From NCBI GenBank assembly GCA_038210445.1, contig JBBQWQ010000014.1:62001-126000 (forward strand): DNA of 64,000 bases, read 5' to 3'. This DNA comes from JABFRG01 sp038210445 (GTDB lineage Bacteria; Myxococcota_A; Polyangia; Polyangiales; Polyangiaceae). Under the pieces are notes generated by a model. That model ran no database searches. It was not told where the DNA came from and was given only the letters and a program-made list of their open reading frames with translations. The translations under genes and the position numbers were made by a program. Of the stretch, positions 61,022 through 64,000 are shown one piece after another; position 1 is the first letter of the stretch, and each line of letters begins with the position of its first letter.

Positions 61022-63046
61022 CTACTTGCAGATGATGTTGCCCTTGCCGTTGCTGCCGGCGCAGCGCTGCTTCTCGGTGCACTGCTGCCCATACGCAATG
61101 GCGCCGCCTTCGCACGTGTACCCCGAATAGAGCGCGACCTCGCTGCAGTAGAACCCGTCGCGCTTGCCCGCGCAGGTATCCGGGGCATTGGCGTCGGCGC
61201 CGCCGTCGGGCGCGCACACCGTGCAGCACGTGGTATCGGTCTGGCCCTTGGCGCAGCACGCTCCGGCATCGGCGCTACCGCCATCGGGCGCCGGACATGA
61301 GCAGGTGATCTGCCAACTCGACCGGACGTATTCCTCGGTCAAGACGCCGGTCGCTACCCAGGCGCAGGCCACCGGCTTCGGGTCGAAGCCCATCTTCACG
61401 GTAGAGGCGACCATCCAACGCGCGTGGGCGTTGAAGTCCGTTGCCGAGCTGTCGCTGTAGCGCTGCGCGTACCACCACACCTGCTGGGCCACCTCCCATC
61501 CGCCGCCTTCGACCTTGATGCCCGACGTATCGTTCTTGCCGCCGACAACCATGAGCGCGAATGCATTGTTGGAAATGCCCGAGTTGCCGTGGACGCCCCC
61601 GTGGTCGTTGGTTCGGCTGGGGGTCTCACCCTGGTTCAACTGTTTCGAGACATGGTCGGGCTGCACCGACTCCACGCCCGCACCGCCCGGGTGGAGCATG
61701 CTGCGGCGCGGCGTCCCGCTCTTCGAGCCCTTCTCGCCGTAGATCATGTTGAGCGCGTCGTCCGGCTGGTTCTGGTGCTCCATCAAGCAGCCAAAGACGT
61801 CGGAGAACGACTCGTTGAGGGCGCCGGATTCGCCGCTGTATACAAGCTTCGAAGTCGCCGCCGTCACGGCGTGCGTGAGCTCGTGGCCGGTTGTATCGAG
61901 TACGCCGCGACTGAGCGAGTCTCCACCGGTCGACAGGTTGCCATCGCCGAAGTGAAGCTCTTTGACCGAGCCGTCCCAGAAGGCGTTGGTGACGCCCAGG
62001 CTGTTGTCGTGGACGACGATGCTGATCTTCGAGCCCTGGTTGTCGTAGCTCTTCCAGCCGAAGTTTCCGCGGTAGAACTGGTCGGCCAGGTTGACGTTGT
62101 TGAAGGTATCGACCGCGCTGCCTTTGCCGTCGGCTGCTGCGGCGATAGGGTCCCAATCGTTCCGATCCTTCGAGGTGATGAGGCCGCCACCGAAGGTGCT
62201 CACCGAGACCACGCTCTCGCCGTCGGCCACCGGGCGCACCATCGAGAAGCTGCCGTCGGCTTCTTCGGTGATCTCGAAGTACTTGCGGTCGTTTGCGTCG
62301 TTCACCGGCGCGTAGCCGCGAATCCCCACGCCGGAGCCGACCGACTCGTAGATGGCGCTATCGACCAAGCGGATGGCGCCGCTCGTGGCGTCGACGGTGA
62401 CGGTGGCGGCGACCCGGCGTGCGCCCAGTCGACCTTCCACCGCGACTTGCCACGCGAGAACCGGGGTGGTGCCGAAGTAGGGCTCCAAAACAAGCGCTGC
62501 GCTTGTGGTCTTCTGTCCGCCATCGAGCGCCTGCTGGGCCGCGACCCGCGCGGCGTTCTCGTCGAGCGTCGGCGAAGTGGAGGCCGGGAGCTTGGGTACA
62601 AAGTCGCCGTTGACGAAGGCGACTGCGCCGTTCTTCTTGAAGTGAACGCTCAAACCCGCGCCCACCACCAAGACGCCGCTCTGGACCTGCTGGAAGCGCA
62701 CGTGGACCATGCCCTTGCGGTCGGTGTCGGTCTCCACGTGGCGCAGCTGCGACCGCAGATTGCTCGTCCCGAACGCGGACTGGTACGTGGTCAAAAAGCG
62801 CAGGGCAACCTCCGCGGCGTCGTCGCCGGGGTGCAAGATGGCCGGCGGATCGGTCGCCGGCACGATGAGGTCGGGGGTGCCATAGCGACCGCGGTTGTCC
62901 ACGATCCAGCGGGTACCGGTGTCGCGCTCGAGCCGGGCCGCCAGGTCGGCGGGAACCGGGGCCTGGGCGTCACCGCAGGCGGCGAGAGCCCCCACCACGA
63001 GGATTGAAAGCAAGCCAGCAAGCGAAGTGACGGAGCGTCGGTTCAT
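61022..63046 (-). CDS. M4-type (thermolysin-like) metalloprotease, lipoprotein
   Basis: A 674-residue exported zinc protease. The signal peptide ends in a lipobox (VGALAAC). An FTP/PepSY propeptide spans about 30-235 (ETDTDRKGMVHVRFQQVQSG). The catalytic domain has the zinc site TGHELTHAVTAATS, the third ligand Glu in SGALNESFSDVFGCLME and the downstream HGNSGISNNAFALMV with the catalytic-domain His of M4 peptidases. The C-terminus is a Cys-rich tail of about 100 residues (CSCPAPDGGSADAGACCAKG and onward) separated by Asp/Ala/Gly spacers. ATG 63046 is at the signal peptide. It is convergent with the PilT-type gene, 6 bp apart. Confidence 0.9.
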   Translation of the reverse strand: MNRRSVTSLAGLLSILVVGALAACGDAQAPVPADLAARLERDTGTRWIVDNRGRYGTPDLIVPATDPPAILHPGDDAAEVALRFLTTYQSAFGTSNLRSQLRHVETDTDRKGMVHVRFQQVQSGVLVVGAGLSVHFKKNGAVAFVNGDFVPKLPASTSPTLDENAARVAAQQALDGGQKTTSAALVLEPYFGTTPVLAWQVAVEGRLGARRVAATVTVDATSGAIRLVDSAIYESVGSGVGIRGYAPVNDANDRKYFEITEEADGSFSMVRPVADGESVVSVSTFGGGLITSKDRNDWDPIAAAADGKGSAVDTFNNVNLADQFYRGNFGWKSYDNQGSKISIVVHDNSLGVTNAFWDGSVKELHFGDGNLSTGGDSLSRGVLDTTGHELTHAVTAATSKLVYSGESGALNESFSDVFGCLMEHQNQPDDALNMIYGEKGSKSGTPRRSMLHPGGAGVESVQPDHVSKQLNQGETPSRTNDHGGVHGNSGISNNAFALMVVGGKNDTSGIKVEGGGWEVAQQVWWYAQRYSDSSATDFNAHARWMVASTVKMGFDPKPVACAWVATGVLTEEYVRSSWQITCSCPAPDGGSADAGACCAKGQTDTTCCTVCAPDGGADANAPDTCAGKRDGFYCSEVALYSGYTCEGGAIAYGQQCTEKQRCAGSNGKGNIICK

Positions 63047-63215
63047 TGAGCACCCACACCGCAAGACACGTGCCGTAGACCGCCTACGCTATAAATCTAC
63101 CGTGGTGCGGAAAATTAGGGGCGCGCGACGCGGTTGCAGAACCTGCCAGGGATCCACTTTGCCCACGGCGGACATCCAGGGACGATGTCGCATGATCTTC
63201 CCGATCACCGCAGGT

Positions 63216-63953
63216 CTACCGCGAGTGCCAGAGGAGGAAGCAGCCGGTCACCACCAGCCCCACGCCGAACACCCAGGCCGTCACGATGAGCGCCCACGAG
63301 GGCGGCGCGAAGAGCTCCTCGTGGCCCAGGTCGGATACGAACAGGTCGGGCGCGTCGCCGGCGGTGCGCTGCCGCAGAACGAGCTCCCCCTCCTCGTTTT
63401 CGGCGCGTCCCAGCGCGTACACGGGATCGCCCACCGCGAGCCTCTCGAGACGCACGCGGTAGGTACCGGGATGCGCGAGCACGTGCTCCTTGCAGCGGGC
63501 GGCGAAGGCCTCCGGTACGTTCACCAGGTATTCGTTGATGTCCTCTTCGTCGAAGAGCTTGCTCAGCGACTTGCTGCCACGGCCTTCGAGGAGCAGCTTG
63601 CAGCCGTCGACCACCACCCGCACCCGTTTGCCGTCGTCTTCCAGGTGGAAGGTGCCGCCGTATTGCTGGGCCAGCACCGGCATCCAGTCGCGAATCCACT
63701 CTTCCAGCACCAGCTTCTGCCACACCGCTTCTTCGTCGGTGAGGGCGGTCTTGAGCGGGGCTTCGCCCGCCGCAGCCACCTTGCCGTGGGTGCGAACGTA
63801 GGTGGCGTGCTCGATGTCGCAGATGCGCGTGGCCTTGGCGGCCGCCAGCTCGCGGCGCCGCCGCCTTCGCTTTTGCCCGTTGAGCGCGACGCCGATGAAG
63901 GCCGCTCCGATGGCGGCGGCGAAGAATGCTCCCAAAAACAGCAGGCCTTCCAT
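63216..63953 (-). CDS. GIDE-like membrane protein, second paralogue
   Basis: The 245-residue protein has an N-terminal helix (MEGLLFLGAFFAAAIGAAFI), an Arg-rich stop (KRRRRRREL), a cytoplasmic domain, and a C-terminal helix (LIVTAWVFGVGLVVTGCFLL). The segments KVAAAGEAPLKTALTDEEAV, WQKLVLEEW, VRVVVDGCKLLLEG and RLERLAVGDPVYALGRAENE fit the GIDE/BAM pattern, especially the ending VGDPVYALGRA (compare PGDNLYALGPS at 47223-47999). The similarity is weaker than for that gene. No RING finger is present. The function in bacteria is unknown. Confidence 0.6.
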   Translation of the reverse strand: MEGLLFLGAFFAAAIGAAFIGVALNGQKRRRRRRELAAAKATRICDIEHATYVRTHGKVAAAGEAPLKTALTDEEAVWQKLVLEEWIRDWMPVLAQQYGGTFHLEDDGKRVRVVVDGCKLLLEGRGSKSLSKLFDEEDINEYLVNVPEAFAARCKEHVLAHPGTYRVRLERLAVGDPVYALGRAENEEGELVLRQRTAGDAPDLFVSDLGHEELFAPPSWALIVTAWVFGVGLVVTGCFLLWHSR

Positions 63954-64000
63954 GGCAGTTTCACACCTTCTCGGCGCGCGCGCTCCCCAGCAGCCCGGCC

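Overview
The window is chromosomal DNA of a high-GC (about 65-70%) delta-type proteobacterium, most likely a myxobacterium of the Polyangia/Sorangiineae side of Myxococcota. This is inferred from four things: a MYXO-CTERM-type sorting tail (Cys-Ser-Cys, hydrophobic stretch, Arg-rich end) on a secreted metalloprotease at 20454-22766; many Ser/Thr kinases and lipoproteins with Gly/Asp/Pro-rich linkers; DUF4388-DnaJ-TPR and TIGR02266-like PilZ proteins; and a PilT-type motility ATPase. No species can be named from sequence alone. There is no tRNA, rRNA, CRISPR array or intact mobile element. One RNA gene, a small bacterial SRP RNA (4.5S type), lies at about 23000-23092.

Layout. 1-5.4 kb: exopolyphosphatase (3' end outside the window), an OmpA-type lipoprotein, a Nudix/winged-helix (NrtR-type) gene followed at once by a nicotinate phosphoribosyltransferase-like protein that has lost the usual active-site motifs, and a membrane acyltransferase. 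5.4-9.4 kb: an astacin-like secreted protease between two gene remnants (AraC-type and hydrolase-like), a secreted hypothetical, and Fe-superoxide dismutase with a strong terminator. 9.5-18.5 kb: Ser/Thr kinase, bestrophin-like channel, and a tripartite efflux system in which the TolC gene converges on an RND-adaptor operon. 18.8-29.8 kb: hypotheticals, a MYXO-CTERM metalloprotease, SRP RNA, an RNase E/G whose S1 domain carries a large acidic plus Arg-Gly-rich insert, a PilZ protein, a serpin lipoprotein and a Cys-rich lipoprotein.

29.9-37 kb: a GH31 lipoprotein followed by an accessory patch. The patch holds a decayed IS3-family element with recognisable terminal inverted repeats, a tail-anchored DnaJ-C-like protein, a TetR/NmrA-reductase divergon bracketed by two 58-bp direct repeats, and an HxlR/carboxymuconolactone-decarboxylase divergon with two palindromic operators. 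37-50.5 kb: SGNH hydrolase, carboxylesterase and several large proteins of unknown function, including a 1082-residue protein with a polyglycine-II/collagen-like N-terminus, a GIDE-domain membrane protein, a VOC protein and a patatin phospholipase. 50.6-64 kb: a very large kinase/ATPase/TPR sensor, a DUF4388-DnaJ-TPR protein, a frameshifted hypothetical, a phytanoyl-CoA-dioxygenase-like enzyme, a PilT-type ATPase with an apparently duplicated N-domain, an M4-type metalloprotease lipoprotein and a second GIDE-like protein.

The exported hydrolases (three metalloproteases, GH31, carboxylesterase, SGNH hydrolase), the serpin, the twitching ATPase and the eukaryote-like signalling proteins fit a predatory or scavenging soil lifestyle. 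That lifestyle is inference. Function calls rest on motif recognition by eye; no database search was run.
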